Source of the DNA: Metaruminococcus_A sp050943475
GTDB lineage: Bacteria; Bacillota; Clostridia; Oscillospirales; Ruminococcaceae
DNA length: 64,000 nucleotides
NCBI GenBank assembly: GCA_050943475.1
Contig: JBMNPF010000002.1
Span: forward strand, 186,001 to 250,000
Reading direction: 5' to 3'
Shown here piece after piece: positions 43,256 to 51,639 of this stretch; within the stretch, counting starts at the first letter, position 1, and every line of letters starts with the position of its first letter. The notes under the pieces were generated by a model. The model had not been told where the DNA came from, did no database searches, and worked only from the letters and a program-made list of their open reading frames with translations. A program made the translations under genes and the position numbers.

Positions 43256-43335
43256 ACATAGTGAAAGCAAATATGCATTTTTTCTTTTATAAAAACAAGT
43301 CAGGACAAGCCCGTATCTGTTTTTTATCCCTCAAC

Positions 43336-43980
43336 CTAATTCAGCGGAGTAAAAAATTCGGCGCTCTTCCCACAAATGGGACATACATAATCTGCCGGAA
43401 GTGTATCAGCCTCTAAAATATACCCACAAATAGAGCAGCAGAATCCTTTTTTAACCGGTGCTTCCGGCTGTGCAGATTCTCCTTTATAGGATGGAGCGCT
43501 TTTCGGAGTGCCACCCTTTTTGACTGTTTGGTAATATGCATAGGTCATTACCTCTTCATCGCTTAAAATTTCAGCGGCCAATGCCTCGCCAATAAACATC
43601 ACATGGGTTCCCAAATCAATCTGCTGCAGCACCTTACAGCTAAAGCGTGCGGCGGCATTCTGAGTTACATAGGCAATTCCCTGTTCATCGGTTGCTGTTT
43701 GAAGTCCCTCAAACTTGTCCACATCTGCGCTGCATTTAAAGCCGAAAGTACCAATTAAATTCATATCCGCACTCTGGGTTAAAGCAACCGCAGTAAAATA
43801 GCCGGAGTTTTCAATTGCCTTTTTGGTATAATTATCTTTATTTACCGTTACCGCAAGCTGTACTGGCTCCGCGGTAACCTGCGTTACCGTATTAACAATG
43901 CACCCGCACTGTTTACCGTCCAGATTGCTGGAAACAATGTAAAGCCCGTAACTGAGTTTATAAAATGCTTTTAAATCCAT
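43336..43980 (-). CDS. Flavin reductase-rubredoxin fusion (high-molecular-weight rubredoxin)
   Basis: A 214-residue protein with an FMN-binding flavin reductase-like domain (about 1-150: YKLSYGLYIVSS, GCIVNTVTQVT, FGFKCSADVDKF) joined by a short linker to a C-terminal rubredoxin (about 175-210: CSICGYI, CPICGK). This matches Hrb of Moorella, which passes electrons from NAD(P)H to flavodiiron proteins for oxygen or NO reduction. The partner flavodiiron gene is not in this window. GGGGGA precedes the ATG. Confidence 0.93.
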   Translation of the reverse strand: MDLKAFYKLSYGLYIVSSNLDGKQCGCIVNTVTQVTAEPVQLAVTVNKDNYTKKAIENSGYFTAVALTQSADMNLIGTFGFKCSADVDKFEGLQTATDEQGIAYVTQNAAARFSCKVLQQIDLGTHVMFIGEALAAEILSDEEVMTYAYYQTVKKGGTPKSAPSYKGESAQPEAPVKKGFCCSICGYILEADTLPADYVCPICGKSAEFFTPLN

Positions 43981-44047
43981 AAAAGAGTCCCCCTTTTTCT
44001 GTTACCCTTACTTTACTCCAGATTCAGAAATTAATCAAGCATTTATT

Positions 44048-44075
44048 AAAAAAGCAGGCTGTATACAGCCTGCTT
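44048..44075. terminator. Terminator of the coat-like protein genes
   Basis: AAGCAGGCTG and CAGCCTGCTT form a short perfect hairpin with A/T flanks, five bases after the stop of the 44080-44352 gene. Confidence 0.85.
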
Positions 44076-44079
44076 GGGA

Positions 44080-44352
44080 TTAAGAATTTGGGTTGGAAAA
44101 TTTGGTTTTTGCCTCGTTAATTTTTTGCTGCTCAGCCGGCTGTGTCTGGTACCAGCCGCGTTTTGTCATTTCCTGAAAAACTTCATTTTGAATTTGGTGT
44201 TCATCGGCCAAAATGCTCATAAATTCATTGTAAACGGTTGGTGTTGAGCATTCACCAGCAAAAATATTGTAATCGTCAGTCAAAAACTTTTGCGAAATTA
44301 AAGCGTCATTGAGAATTTCACGGTCATCAAAAGTTTGATTTTGAATTTCCAT
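44080..44352 (-). CDS. CotF-like spore coat protein
   Basis: A 90-residue helical protein of the CotF/COG5577 coat type, with DREILNDALISQKFLTDDYNIFAGECSTP (notably LNDALISQK and YNIFAGEC) and a C-terminal TKRGWYQTQPA. Such proteins bind to the Bacillus and Clostridium spore coat. It lies 14 bases after another small coat-like gene, the usual pairing. An AGGAGG site precedes the ATG. Localisation is inferred from the family. Confidence 0.85.
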   Translation of the reverse strand: MEIQNQTFDDREILNDALISQKFLTDDYNIFAGECSTPTVYNEFMSILADEHQIQNEVFQEMTKRGWYQTQPAEQQKINEAKTKFSNPNS

Positions 44353-44366
44353 TATCCTTATCCTCC

Positions 44367-44552
44367 TCAGTTAAGCTGATTGAGCAGTTTGTTGTAATGC
44401 GCCTGATGCATTGCGGAAATCTGCTCACATTTCTGTTTGAGCTGTGGATCGGTACAGGCACTGGAATAAAGCTTAAACTTTTTGATCACGGTTTGCTCAA
44501 GGTTAAGCTGTTCTTCAATCGCCATTAATTCTTTGGATGTAAGATTCGGCAT
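44367..44552 (-). CDS. Small CotF-related protein
   Basis: A 61-residue helical protein (SKELMAIEEQLNLEQTVIKKF, then CEQISAMHQAHYNKLL). It resembles the N-terminal half of CotF-type proteins and is commonly found beside a 90-residue partner. ATG 44552 has AGGAGG immediately upstream; the longer frame is not likely to be used. Probably co-transcribed with the next gene and expressed in sporulation, by inference. Confidence 0.75.
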   Translation of the reverse strand: MPNLTSKELMAIEEQLNLEQTVIKKFKLYSSACTDPQLKQKCEQISAMHQAHYNKLLNQLN

Positions 44553-44611
44553 GGTAAGACCTCCTAAAAAGATTTCTAAAAATAGTATGGGGAAAAACCA
44601 TGCGGGTATAC

Positions 44612-44641
44612 AAAAAAGGAATGGCAACAGCCATTCCTTTT
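44612..44641. terminator. Terminator of mreB
   Basis: AAAAAGGAATGGC, a four-base loop and GCCATTCCTTTT lie just after the mreB stop codon. Confidence 0.9.
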
Positions 44642-44649
44642 CATCAAAT

Positions 44650-45666
44650 TTAATGGGTGTGTAAAATCGCATCCGAAAAACCTTGATTTAATACGTCAAG
44701 ATAATCAAAGGATTTTCCTGCGCCAATAGCCACACAGTTTTGCGGGTCTTCTGCAATAACAACCTTTACGCCAATTTCTTTTTCAATGAGCTTGTCCAAC
44801 CCGCCAAGCAAAGAACCGCCACCCGTCATAACAATGCCGTTTGTATAAATATCCCCAACCAATTCCGGCGGTGTTTCTTCCAAGATTTCTTTAATGGCAC
44901 CAATAATGGTCATTGCATGCTCATGGATAACCGGATAAATATCCGCCTGAGACAGGGTGAGCTTTTCCGGAAGCCCCCGGAGCAGGTTGCGCCCTTTCAC
45001 GTCGATTTTAACATTCGAATTGCCTTCATATGCATTGGCGATCTGAATTTTAATGGATTCTGCCATCCGTTCTCCAATGAGAATTTTATGTTCATTTCGC
45101 ACATAATCAATAATTGCCTGGTCAAAAGTCTGCCCGGCACATTTTACCGACCGGGATGATACAATTCCGCTTAGTGAAATAACGGCGATGTCCGTTGTAC
45201 CGCCGCCAATATCGACCATGAAAATACCATTCGCCTCAGCGATATCAATCCCCGCGCCGATTGCCGCTGCAATAGGTTCTTCTACCAGGTAGACTTTCCG
45301 TGCGCCTGCTTTAACAGCAGCGTCAACCACCGCATCCGCTTCAACCTTAGTTGTGGAAGACGGAATACAAATAGAAATCCGTGGTTTTATCATTAAGGTC
45401 CCGCAAATACGCCGGATATATTCGCGGATCATATACTCGGTCAAAATATGATTGGATATGACACCGTCTTTTAAGGGTCGCTCCGCAATAATATAGCTCG
45501 GTGTTTTACCAATCATTTCAAACGCTTTTTCACCGACTGCCAGCACTTCATCCTTACGTATATCAACTGCAACAACCGAAGGCTCAGACAGCACAATACC
45601 ACGGTTCCCCAAATAAATTATAATCGACGTTGTGCCAAGATCGATTCCAATATCCAAACCTGACAT
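44650..45666 (-). CDS. mreB: Rod-shape actin-like protein MreB/Mbl
   Basis: Membrane-associated actin homologue that guides lateral wall synthesis. The 338-residue protein from ATG 45666 shows GIDLGTTSIIIYL (phosphate-1), AVGEKAFEMIGKTP, EEPIAAAIGAG, DIGGGTTDIAVISL (phosphate-2) and MTGGGSLLGGLDKL (adenosine motif). The Shine-Dalgarno GGAGG is 7 bases away. MreC and MreD are not beside it, so it may be a second copy (Mbl or MreBH type). It has its own promoter. Confidence 0.92.
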   Translation of the reverse strand: MSGLDIGIDLGTTSIIIYLGNRGIVLSEPSVVAVDIRKDEVLAVGEKAFEMIGKTPSYIIAERPLKDGVISNHILTEYMIREYIRRICGTLMIKPRISICIPSSTTKVEADAVVDAAVKAGARKVYLVEEPIAAAIGAGIDIAEANGIFMVDIGGGTTDIAVISLSGIVSSRSVKCAGQTFDQAIIDYVRNEHKILIGERMAESIKIQIANAYEGNSNVKIDVKGRNLLRGLPEKLTLSQADIYPVIHEHAMTIIGAIKEILEETPPELVGDIYTNGIVMTGGGSLLGGLDKLIEKEIGVKVVIAEDPQNCVAIGAGKSFDYLDVLNQGFSDAILHTH

Positions 45667-45705
45667 ATTACCGCCTCCGTTTTTCTGAAATCTCAAATTA
45701 TACCC

Positions 45706-45734
45706 ATTATATGTTATTCTTCCAAATATTTCAA
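45706..45734 (-). promoter_or_regulatory. Promoter of mreB
   Basis: On the minus strand TTGAAA (45734-45729), a 17-base spacer and TATAAT (45711-45706) lie about 40 bases before the mreB start, and just after comF. Confidence 0.8.
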
Positions 45735-45737
45735 CCG

Positions 45738-46433
45738 TTATTGCGTTGAAGCGAAACTGATCCCCTCAACGGTTTTGGCTCCCGACTCCTTTAAAACCTT
45801 GGCACAAGCTTCCATCGTCATTCCAGTGGTACAGACATCATCGCACAAAAGAAAGCATTTGCCAATCAGCTTTTCTGGTCTTTTTACCGTATATGCCTCT
45901 TTCAAGTTTTCTTTTCGTTCCTCCAGCGTCAGCAAATGCTGAAGTTCGGTTTTCTTTGCTTTCACAAGCACCTTTTCCAAAAGCGGAATACCGGTCAGTC
46001 TGCTGAGTTCTTTGGCAAGTTCCCGTGCTTGATTATAACCCCGCTTCCGGTATTTTGCCCGTTCCATTGGCACATAAACAATAAAATCATAACGAGCGGT
46101 GCCGCAAGAAAAGAAACAGGCGGACATAAATCCAGCAAGCGGCCTGGCATATTCCGAATGACCGCCAAACTTAAACCGGTGAATCGCCTTTTCACTGAGT
46201 TTATCATATGGGAATGGAGCCATCAAACAATCAATCGCTGCAAAACGTTCACAAATGCATTTGCGTTTGCCGCACTTGGGGCAGCAATCTTGGAGCGGAG
46301 AAAGGCGGGAACGACAGTCATCACAGCAATCCTGACGAAACGAAATCACTTTTCCGCAAAAGGGACAGGTGACCGGAAAGAACTGCTCCAATATCATTTC
46401 TTTTAGGTTGAACAGAGCCTTGTGTTTCATCAT
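45738..46433 (-). CDS. comF: ComF family phosphoribosyltransferase-like protein
   Basis: A 231-residue ComF protein. Four CxxC-like pairs in the first 65 residues (CPFCGK, CCDDCRS, CCPKCGK, CIC) form a zinc ribbon. The C-terminal half is a phosphoribosyltransferase-like fold with KYRKRGYNQARELA and the PRPP-like loop LCDDVCTTGMTMEA. ComF is needed for late steps of DNA uptake in competent cells, but most bacteria carry it without known competence. It starts 10 bases after recD2. Confidence 0.92.
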   Translation of the reverse strand: MMKHKALFNLKEMILEQFFPVTCPFCGKVISFRQDCCDDCRSRLSPLQDCCPKCGKRKCICERFAAIDCLMAPFPYDKLSEKAIHRFKFGGHSEYARPLAGFMSACFFSCGTARYDFIVYVPMERAKYRKRGYNQARELAKELSRLTGIPLLEKVLVKAKKTELQHLLTLEERKENLKEAYTVKRPEKLIGKCFLLCDDVCTTGMTMEACAKVLKESGAKTVEGISFASTQ

Positions 46434-46443
46434 TGATCAATCC

Positions 46444-48660
46444 TTAAAACGAATCCTGCGGAAGCGCATAATTTTGGAGCCAGTACTTTAGACCAGTGTA
46501 ACGAAGCATTTTCCGATTGTTTTGGACCATATAGGCAAGCCGTTCCTTGGATCCAACAATGATAAGCAGCTGTTTTGCACGGGTCACCGCAGTATAGAGT
46601 AGGTTGCGGAAATACAGTTTATCAAAACCACCCAATACCGGAATAACAACCGCATTAAATTCACTGCCTTGGCTCTTGTGCACCGTAACGGCATATGCCA
46701 GTTCTAAATCCTCTGCCATTTCAACAGTGCAGCTTGCAATTCGGCCGTCAAAGTCGACCAAGATATAACCGTTATGAGTGTCAATGGCAAAAATGGTTCC
46801 AATATCGCCGTTGTAAATACCAACGCCCTTTTCATCGCCGCGCACCCAAGGCAGATCATAATTATTGCGTACCTGCATCACCTTGTCCCCTTCGCGGAAG
46901 AGGTATTTCCCAACCCGAACCTGATGCTTCTCCTTTGCCTCCGGATTGATTAACATTTGCAGGCGGGTATTGAGCATTTCAGTCCCCAATTCCCCTTTTC
47001 TGCTTGGACAAAGCACCTGAATATCCTTCACCGGTGAATAATCATAACTGCGCGGTAACCGCTCGCAAACAAGCTGAACCACTGTATCGGCGGCCTGTCC
47101 GACATTTTCGCGGGAAAGAAAAAAGAAATCGTTGTCCTTGCGGGATAAATCCGGCAACTCCCCTCGAACAATATCATGCGCATTGGTGACAATCAGACTC
47201 TGTGCGGCCTGCCGGAAAATTTCTTTCAGCGTTACAATGGTTACACACTCGCTGTCGATTAAATCTCTGAGAATATTCCCTGCCCCTACGGACGGGAGCT
47301 GATCCGAGTCCCCTACCAAAATGAGTTTGCAGTCGGGTTTTGCGGCACGGAGCAATGCTTCAAACAACAGGGTGTCCACCATAGACATTTCATCAATGAC
47401 AATAACGTCGCATTCCAGCTTGTTGGAATCGTTCCGGGCAAATTTCAAACGTCCGTCCGCGGAGTATTCTACCTCCAGCAGCCGGTGAATGGTCTTAGCC
47501 TCCCGCCCTGTTACATCGGACATCCGCTTGGCAGCACGACCGGTTGGCGCGGCAAGAAAGACATTTTTCTGCTGTTCCTCCAAAATGTCAATCATACCGT
47601 TGAGCGTGGTTGTCTTACCGGTACCGGGGCCGCCGGTAAGAATCATGATATTTTCACAAAGCGCGGCACGGATGGCCGTTCGCTGCAGCGTCTCATACAT
47701 CATACCGAGCCGCCGCTCCTCCGCGTCGATAAGCTGATCGGCATTTTCTGGCTCAAACACCAGTTCGCCCACCATTTCAGCAATACGGGAAGCAATATAA
47801 TTTTCCGCAACAAATAAATCCGGGAGATAATAGTAAGGCTGGCCGCGTTCCAACTCAACAAGGCTTTCCTCGGCCGCCATCTGCTCAATACAGGACTGCA
47901 CAATTTCTGGTTCTATCGAAAGCAACGGAACCGCCGCGGACAATAGCTTTTTTAACGGGAGACAGGTATGACCGTTGTTAAGGTTTTGCGACAATACATA
48001 ACGAACTGCCGCACGGATACGGTTTTCATTCTCCAAATCCATTTCGTAGCTTTTGGCAATTAAATCCGGAACCTCAAAGGAAAGACCAATTTCTTCATCG
48101 CACAAAACGTATGGGTTGGCAGTGATGATTTGGATTGCGTTCGGCCCCCAGATTTTCCAAACCTTAACTGCACAAACCGGCGTAATGGAAAATTTGGATA
48201 GAAACAGCATTACCCGGCGCACACCAAAAACATGCTTGAATTCCTCTGCAAGCGCCTCCGCCTTTTTGGGTGAAATCCCTTTGACCTGCGCAAGGCAGGA
48301 AGGATCGTTTTCAATTTGCTCCAGGGTTTCATCACCAAATTTATCGACAATACGGCGTGCAAGAGCTGGGCCAATGCCTTTGATACTCCCGGAAGCCAGA
48401 TAACGCATAATTGCTCCCGCGGTCGCCGGGAGCTTTCGATCAAAGGCCTCTGCCTTAAATTGATGCCCATAGGTGGGGTGGGTCGAAAAACGACCTATGA
48501 CATGCAGTTCTTCCCCCACTTCAACCGAAGCGAGGGGGCCTACGACACATATCAATTCATCGGACACGCCAAGGTTAATCACCGCAAAGCCACTGTCTGG
48601 GTTGCGGTAAACAACATCCTCAACCGAGCCCTGTATTTCTTCAAATTCTTGTTCCTGCAT
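46444..48660 (-). CDS. recD2: RecD2-type ATP-dependent DNA helicase
   Basis: A 738-residue SF1B helicase, the RecBC-independent form of RecD. The N-terminal half contains an OB-like segment (VEDVVYRNPDSGFAVI) and helix-hairpin-helix repeats (IKGIGPALARRIV, GISPKKAEALAEEF). The helicase motifs follow: Walker A TGGPGTGKTTT, DEMSMVDTLLF, GDSDQLPSVGAGNIL, and the late motif VTVHKSQGSEF. Length is normal for RecD2. Its exact repair role varies between species. It is upstream of comF with 10 bases between. Confidence 0.95.
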   Translation of the reverse strand: MQEQEFEEIQGSVEDVVYRNPDSGFAVINLGVSDELICVVGPLASVEVGEELHVIGRFSTHPTYGHQFKAEAFDRKLPATAGAIMRYLASGSIKGIGPALARRIVDKFGDETLEQIENDPSCLAQVKGISPKKAEALAEEFKHVFGVRRVMLFLSKFSITPVCAVKVWKIWGPNAIQIITANPYVLCDEEIGLSFEVPDLIAKSYEMDLENENRIRAAVRYVLSQNLNNGHTCLPLKKLLSAAVPLLSIEPEIVQSCIEQMAAEESLVELERGQPYYYLPDLFVAENYIASRIAEMVGELVFEPENADQLIDAEERRLGMMYETLQRTAIRAALCENIMILTGGPGTGKTTTLNGMIDILEEQQKNVFLAAPTGRAAKRMSDVTGREAKTIHRLLEVEYSADGRLKFARNDSNKLECDVIVIDEMSMVDTLLFEALLRAAKPDCKLILVGDSDQLPSVGAGNILRDLIDSECVTIVTLKEIFRQAAQSLIVTNAHDIVRGELPDLSRKDNDFFFLSRENVGQAADTVVQLVCERLPRSYDYSPVKDIQVLCPSRKGELGTEMLNTRLQMLINPEAKEKHQVRVGKYLFREGDKVMQVRNNYDLPWVRGDEKGVGIYNGDIGTIFAIDTHNGYILVDFDGRIASCTVEMAEDLELAYAVTVHKSQGSEFNAVVIPVLGGFDKLYFRNLLYTAVTRAKQLLIIVGSKERLAYMVQNNRKMLRYTGLKYWLQNYALPQDSF

Positions 48661-48711
48661 GTTTTATGTACCACCACTGTTTTATAATATCAAATTATAG
48701 TATAAACAGCC

Positions 48712-49116
48712 TTACTTTGCAAATGAAATCCGTTCAGCCAGTACAGAATCAACGGAATAAGGACTGCAAAAAATTACAGTTCCCTCTGAACACAGCATTT
48801 TGCAAAGAGCTTTTGTTTCCTCATCCAGGCCATTGTCCAGCAATATAATTTCTGTATCCTGGGTTTTATCCGACCAGGCTTGCTCCGATAGAACAGAGCG
48901 TACAATTTGCTCAAGGTTCTCTACGTGACCTGTTAACGGAAGGACAATAATTTCTATCCGTTTTGCACGTTGGTCGAAAAATGCGCGTCCCACCTGACGG
49001 ATAACATCAACAAGCCCCCATAACGCCAAAAAAATAATCGGAATTGCAGCGAGATACAGCACAGTATACACCGCCTTTGCTTCAGTTTCGATACCGATCT
49101 GCTTTATCTTATGCAA
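48712..49116 (-). CDS. Small membrane protein of unknown function
   Basis: A 134-residue protein with one hydrophobic helix (AVYTVLYLAAIPIIFLALWG) and a cytosolic or outer domain with LDNGLDEETKALCKML. The latter wording resembles the first strands of a GT2 glycosyltransferase, but a full active site is absent. The frame opens at TTG 49173; I prefer TTG 49116 because GGAGG lies 4 bases upstream, but the earlier start cannot be excluded. I do not recognise the family. It stands 52 bases before recD2. Confidence 0.6.
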   Translation of the reverse strand: MHKIKQIGIETEAKAVYTVLYLAAIPIIFLALWGLVDVIRQVGRAFFDQRAKRIEIIVLPLTGHVENLEQIVRSVLSEQAWSDKTQDTEIILLDNGLDEETKALCKMLCSEGTVIFCSPYSVDSVLAERISFAK

Positions 49117-49254
49117 TAAGCCTCCGTTCGGTTCCTTTATGAGAATTTTTAACTGAGATAACAATGGTTTCAAGAAGCATTTTTCGTCCTACGGCGACTT
49201 ATCAGCTTAGAAGTTCTGGAATTATGCACCATTTATTCGATTATATTCGCCAGC

Positions 49255-49287
49255 AAAAAACCGGCGGAATAAATCCGCCGGTTTTTT
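49255..49287. terminator. Terminator of metK
   Basis: AAAAAACCGGCGGA and TCCGCCGGTTTTTT form a long GC hairpin with A/T flanks 64 bases after the metK stop. Confidence 0.9.
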
Positions 49288-49350
49288 GAAACATTATTTT
49301 TATAGGGGTGTACCAGAACAGCCGATTTTCCCATTTTGCCAAGTAAGAAT

Positions 49351-50535
49351 TTATTTAACCGCTGCTTTAAGCTCATCAATTTTGTCGGTCTTTTCCCAAG
49401 CAACGCCGAGATCCTCACGACCCATATGGCCATAAGCGGCAAGCTTGCGATAAATGGGTTTACGCAGATCAAGCTGACGAATAATCGCCGCCGGACGCAG
49501 ATCAAACACCTTGGTAACGGCTTCTGCAAGTTTTTCATCAGAAACAACGCCAGTGCCAAAGCTGTCAACCATAATAGAGACCGGATGCGCTACACCAATG
49601 GCGTAAGCAAGCTCAACTTCACATTTTTTGGCAAGTCCCGCTGCAACAACGTTTTTTGCCACCCAACGCGCCGCATACGCCGCGCTACGGTCAACCTTAG
49701 TCGGGTCTTTGCCCGAGAAAGCACCGCCGCCATGACGCGCATAGCCACCGTAGGTATCAACAATAATTTTACGTCCAGTCAAACCACTGTCTCCCTGCGG
49801 GCCGCCGATAACGAAACGTCCGGTTGGATTCACATAATATTTGGTGTTTTCATCCAGCAATTCAGCCGGAACAATCGGGGTGATAACGTGCTCAATAATA
49901 TCCGCACGGATTTGGCTCAAAGAAACAGCGTCGCTGTGCTGGGAAGAGACAACAACCGCATCTACCCGCACCGGTCTCCCCTCATCGTACTCAACGGTTA
50001 CCTGGGTTTTCCCATCCGGACGGAGATACGGCAGCGTACCATCCTTGCGGACTTCGGTCAAACGCATCGCGAGTTTCTGAGCCAGTGAAATCGGCATCGG
50101 CATCAACTCCGGGGTTTCATCACAGGCGAAGCCGAACATCATGCCCTGGTCGCCGGCGCCGGTGGAATCGGTATCCTCTCCGGAACCATCGCGTACTTCC
50201 AGTGCCTTGTCAACGCCCATTGCAATATCGCCGGACTGTTCGTCAATTGAGGTAACAACGGCACAGGTATTGCCGTCAAAACCATATTTTGCACGGTCGT
50301 AGCCAATGTCCAGCACAACTTTGCGCGCTACCTTCGGAATGTCGACGTATGTAGAAGTCGAAATTTCGCCCATAATATTGATGATACCAGTCGTCGTTGT
50401 GGTTTCGCAAGCGACACGCGCCATTGGATCTTTGGCGATGATTTCGTCGAGGATTGCATCGGAAATCTGGTCGCAAATTTTATCGGGATGTCCCTCGGTG
50501 ACCGATTCAGATGTAAACAAAAATTTTTTTGCCAT
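49351..50535 (-). CDS. metK: S-adenosylmethionine synthetase
   Basis: Makes S-adenosylmethionine from methionine and ATP. The 394-residue protein opens FTSESVTEGHPDKICDQISD (the motif around GHPDK) and has GAGDQGMMFGFA and GGGAFSGKDPTKVDRSAAY in part (GGGAFSGKD). Length is normal. GGAGGTTTTAAAATG marks the start. It is regulated by the SAM-I riboswitch directly upstream. Confidence 0.98.
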   Translation of the reverse strand: MAKKFLFTSESVTEGHPDKICDQISDAILDEIIAKDPMARVACETTTTTGIINIMGEISTSTYVDIPKVARKVVLDIGYDRAKYGFDGNTCAVVTSIDEQSGDIAMGVDKALEVRDGSGEDTDSTGAGDQGMMFGFACDETPELMPMPISLAQKLAMRLTEVRKDGTLPYLRPDGKTQVTVEYDEGRPVRVDAVVVSSQHSDAVSLSQIRADIIEHVITPIVPAELLDENTKYYVNPTGRFVIGGPQGDSGLTGRKIIVDTYGGYARHGGGAFSGKDPTKVDRSAAYAARWVAKNVVAAGLAKKCEVELAYAIGVAHPVSIMVDSFGTGVVSDEKLAEAVTKVFDLRPAAIIRQLDLRKPIYRKLAAYGHMGREDLGVAWEKTDKIDELKAAVK

Positions 50536-50571
50536 TTTAAAACCTCCATAAAAGTAAATAAACGGTGATGC

Positions 50572-50604
50572 AAAAAGAAAAGCACTCGGAAAAAACCGAG
50601 TGCT
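50572..50604 (-). terminator. Rho-independent terminator of the SAM-I riboswitch
   Basis: On the minus strand AGCACTCGG, six T residues and CCGAGTGCT are followed by TTTCTTTTT. With SAM bound, transcription should end here before metK. Confidence 0.9.
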
Positions 50605-50619
50605 TGAAACATTTTGAAC

Positions 50620-50718
50620 TGTTCCTCATCTTTCGGTTTTCACCGCAGGATTTGGCACCTTACTGAAAAGGTTGCCGGGCTTCATAGGACCTGATTCCTC
50701 AGCCACTCTTGATAAGGT
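50620..50718 (-). promoter_or_regulatory. SAM-I riboswitch (S-box)
   Basis: Minus-strand landmarks in order: CTTATCAAGAGTGGC, TGAGGAATCAGGTCCTATGA, GCCCGGCAACC, GGTGCCAAATCCTGC and GAAAGATGAG. These are the conserved S-box motifs. A terminator and then metK follow. Confidence 0.97.
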
Positions 50719-50732
50719 TATTTATCGTATGT

Positions 50733-50761
50733 ATTGTACCAGATTCATATTGACTTGTCAA
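50733..50761 (-). promoter_or_regulatory. Promoter of the SAM-I riboswitch and metK
   Basis: On the minus strand TTGACA (50761-50756), a 17-base spacer and TACAAT (50738-50733) precede the S-box by about 15 bases. The -35 box overlaps the end of ribU. Confidence 0.85.
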
Positions 50762-51318
50762 CCCTCGAATAAATGCCCCTGCAGTAAAGTACCGACCGAC
50801 TTGCTAAGAAGGAAAGCAATAATTCCGTTTACACCGGCCTTTATGAGGTTAAAAGGCAAAATAATAGGGACAAGAATTTGCAGGACAGCATCAACCGGCG
50901 TTCCCATAAACAACGGCGTGAAAACGAGATTCCAAAGGAGCATGACCACGGTCATGGTGAGGATGCCACAGACAAGTCCAATAATCGAACGCTTAATCGC
51001 TTTGTTTTTATGGGTGATTAAGCCGAAAACCAAGACAAAACTCCCCGTAGCAAAAAGATGCATTAAAATGCCGATAAATCCGCTCGCCGCGCTTACCGTC
51101 AGTCCCTGGATGACCGACACGACCACGGTCAAACACAATCCGGCTACCGGGCCAAACAAAAATGTCCCGAAAAAAATGGGAATATCCGCTGGGTCATACT
51201 CCAGAAAAGGAGCTGCCGGAAACAGCGGAAAATGAATGAACGAGACCAGCACAATCGAAATTGCGCAAAGCAATCCCAATGCCGTCAGTTTTCGTGTAGA
51301 CATGCTTACATTTGCCAT
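50758..51318 (-). CDS. ribU: ECF transporter riboflavin-binding S component RibU
   Basis: A 186-residue membrane protein with about six hydrophobic segments and the ECF S-component pattern near its N-terminus (SFIHFPLFPAAPFLEYDPADIP, notably EYDPADIP). These features and the FMN riboswitch upstream identify a riboflavin importer. The energising EcfT and EcfA proteins are not encoded here and are presumably shared. GGAGG precedes the ATG. Confidence 0.93.
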   Translation of the reverse strand: MANVSMSTRKLTALGLLCAISIVLVSFIHFPLFPAAPFLEYDPADIPIFFGTFLFGPVAGLCLTVVVSVIQGLTVSAASGFIGILMHLFATGSFVLVFGLITHKNKAIKRSIIGLVCGILTMTVVMLLWNLVFTPLFMGTPVDAVLQILVPIILPFNLIKAGVNGIIAFLLSKSVGTLLQGHLFEG

Positions 51319-51439
51319 TGAAGAATTCCTCCATATAATTTTGAATTACCCCATATTTTTCCTTACGCCAAAGGCTTTCTTGTACGGCGGCAGCAAAATA
51401 AAGGGCTTATTATAAATTAACAGAGGCTGTTTTGGGAAA

Positions 51440-51468
51440 ACAAAAGCCCCCAGGCAAAACCTGAGGGC
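51440..51468 (-). terminator. Rho-independent terminator of the FMN riboswitch
   Basis: On the minus strand GCCCTCAGG, a five-base loop and CCTGGGGGC are followed by TTTTGTTTT. It stands between the aptamer and ribU. The 120 bases from here to the ribU start hold no further structure that I can name. Confidence 0.85.
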
Positions 51469-51488
51469 GCGCGAAAACAAAAGCGTTT

Positions 51489-51606
51489 CCGTTTCTTTCA
51501 TCCGGACTATACCGTCGGTCTTGGAATCACACCAAAGTCAGCAAAGCTCGTGGACTAAGGCCAAAGGCCCATTACCACCGGTGGAGAATCGCACTCCGCC
51601 CTGAAA
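51489..51606 (-). promoter_or_regulatory. FMN riboswitch (RFN element)
   Basis: Minus-strand landmarks in order: TTTCAGGGCGGAGTGCGATT, CTCCACCGGTGG, AGTCCACGAGC, GGTGTGATTCC, GACCGACGGTATAGTC and CGGATGAAAGAA. These match the RFN consensus. A TATAAT box at 51625-51620 is a likely -10 for its promoter, with a weak -35. Confidence 0.97.
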
Positions 51607-51639
51607 CAGACACTATTAAATTATAAACGAAATCAATTT

